Source of the DNA: Micrococcaceae bacterium Sec5.1
GTDB lineage: Bacteria; Actinomycetota; Actinomycetes; Actinomycetales; Micrococcaceae
Assembly (NCBI GenBank): GCA_039636795.1
Contig: CP143430.1
Location: 930,001-994,000, forward strand
Reading direction: 5' to 3'
DNA: 64,000 nucleotides
The position numbers and the translations under genes were made by a program. The notes beneath the pieces are model-generated. The model made no database searches, had not been told where the DNA came from, and worked only from the letters and a program-made list of their open reading frames with translations. Position 1 is the first letter of the stretch; each line of letters begins with the position of its first letter. Positions 63,259-64,000 of the stretch are shown piece by piece.

Positions 63259-64000
63259 ATGAACGAGAACTACACCGCTCTCTACGAAGAGCACAAGAAA
63301 CTGGGCGCGTCCTTCACCGACTTCGGCGGCTGGCAGATGCCCCTTAAGTACTCGTCCGAGTTGGCCGAGCACCACGCAGTCCGCAAGTCCGCTGGCTTGT
63401 TCGACCTCTCCCACATGGGCGAAGTCTGGGTCACCGGACCGGACGCGGCGGCGTTCCTGGACTACGCTCTGGTAGGCAAGATTTCCGCCATGGCCGAAGG
63501 CAAAGCCAAGTACTCGCTGATCTGCCAGGAAGACGGCGGCATCATCGACGACCTCATCACCTACCGTCGCCCCTCTCCCGAAGAAGGCCAGGACAAGTTC
63601 CTGGTGGTCCCCAACGCGGGCAACGCTGCGGTTGTGGCGGCGGCACTGCTGGAGCGCGCGGGTGGTTTTGACGTGGTTGTGGAGGACGCCTCTTCCGAGA
63701 CGTCGCTCATCGCCGTCCAGGGTCCGCGCGCCGAAGCCATTTTGCTGCGCCTTGTGCCCGCAGAGCAGCACGCCTTGGTCGCCGAACTGAAGTACTACGC
63801 CGCAGTTGAGGTGCCGTTCACGTTCGACGGCGGCACTCAGGACCTGCTCCTCGCGCGCACCGGCTACACCGGTGAAGACGGCTTCGAGATCTTTGTGTCC
63901 AACGACTCCGCTGCTAACCTCTGGCAGGCCATCACCGACGCCGCTGAAGAAGGCGAGCTCGTCCCCGCAGGCCTGGCTTCCCGCGACTCCCTGCGCCTGG
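63259..64000 (+). CDS. gcvT: aminomethyltransferase (T-protein), 5' part
   Basis: Open to the window end (247 codons seen). Reads MNENYTALYEEHKKLGASFT, then DFGGWQMPLKYSSELAEHHAVRKSAGLFDLSHMGEVWVTGPD, the canonical GcvT start. AAAGGA is ten bases upstream of the ATG. Transfers methylene from aminomethyl-H-protein to tetrahydrofolate. Continues beyond the window; a gcvH gene may follow. Confidence 0.95.
   Translation, partial: MNENYTALYEEHKKLGASFTDFGGWQMPLKYSSELAEHHAVRKSAGLFDLSHMGEVWVTGPDAAAFLDYALVGKISAMAEGKAKYSLICQEDGGIIDDLITYRRPSPEEGQDKFLVVPNAGNAAVVAAALLERAGGFDVVVEDASSETSLIAVQGPRAEAILLRLVPAEQHALVAELKYYAAVEVPFTFDGGTQDLLLARTGYTGEDGFEIFVSNDSAANLWQAITDAAEEGELVPAGLASRDSLRL

Overview
The window looks like a chromosomal segment of a high-GC soil actinobacterium of the Arthrobacter/Paenarthrobacter group. 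The grounds are an rRNA operon with an actinobacterial spacer, GC-rich third codon positions, actinobacterial families (DUF4032, DUF4193, DUF3040, mycothiol-era style DsbA-like membrane protein) and many ATGA/TAATG overlaps. I see no insertion sequence, prophage or CRISPR array. Genus assignment is inference from gene content and was not tested by alignment.

Layout. 1-3707: end of a 16S-23S spacer, 23S rRNA, 5S rRNA and terminators, with long-range processing stems. 3726-6040: patatin-like lipase (with a tiny upstream ORF), SRPBCC protein, GNAT acetyltransferase. 6086-15094: a divergent maltodextrin-type locus, GH13 alpha-glucosidase plus LacI repressor on the minus strand and malE-malF-malG plus a second GH13 enzyme on the plus strand, with two identical-consensus LacI-type operators between them. 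15169-19543: glycolate-oxidase-like FAD enzyme, flavin-binding protein, GntR regulator, DUF4032. 19540-24814: GH20 hexosaminidase, an orphan MsmK/UgpC-type sugar ABC ATPase that could serve the mal permease, and otsB-otsA for trehalose. 24993-35218: DsbA-like protein, tRNA-Thr, antiporter, RecQ-like helicase, NAD(P)HX dehydratase, histidine phosphatase, NDH-2, DUF3040, GatB/YqeY, DUF72, glycosyltransferase.

35784-42887 is the clearest catabolic island: a divergent MarR gene and six genes (SDR, amidohydrolase, acyl-CoA dehydrogenase, MaoC hydratase, MHS transporter, CoA ligase) that match, gene for gene, the couR / couNOM / couHTL units for p-hydroxycinnamate (p-coumarate, ferulate) side-chain removal described in Rhodococcus jostii RHA1, here fused in a single directional row.

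42888-46460 is the most unusual part: a small secreted two-cysteine protein and a large LAL-type LuxR regulator, diverging from one another, are bracketed by two arrays of exact 32-bp periodicity built on the same core (GTGAGAGAAC), in opposite orientation. 46607-50011: DUF805, L-2-hydroxyglutarate oxidase, DUF4193, an exported AMIN-like protein. 50106-54423: an agmatine-to-putrescine type operon (APC permease, agmatine deiminase, N-carbamoylputrescine amidase) with a paired palindromic operator and an XRE-cupin regulator. 54526-60022: thioredoxin-reductase-like enzyme, a small Tyr-rich protein, M20 amidohydrolase, cyclodeaminase-like protein, and a divergent MFS exporter/TetR pair sharing a perfect 24-bp palindrome. 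60126-64000: tandem glycine riboswitch, gcvP and the 5' part of gcvT (cut by the window end).

A second genome-scale signal is a pair of long intergenic palindromes (16650-16695 and 55830-55891) that share arms and show a compensatory base change.
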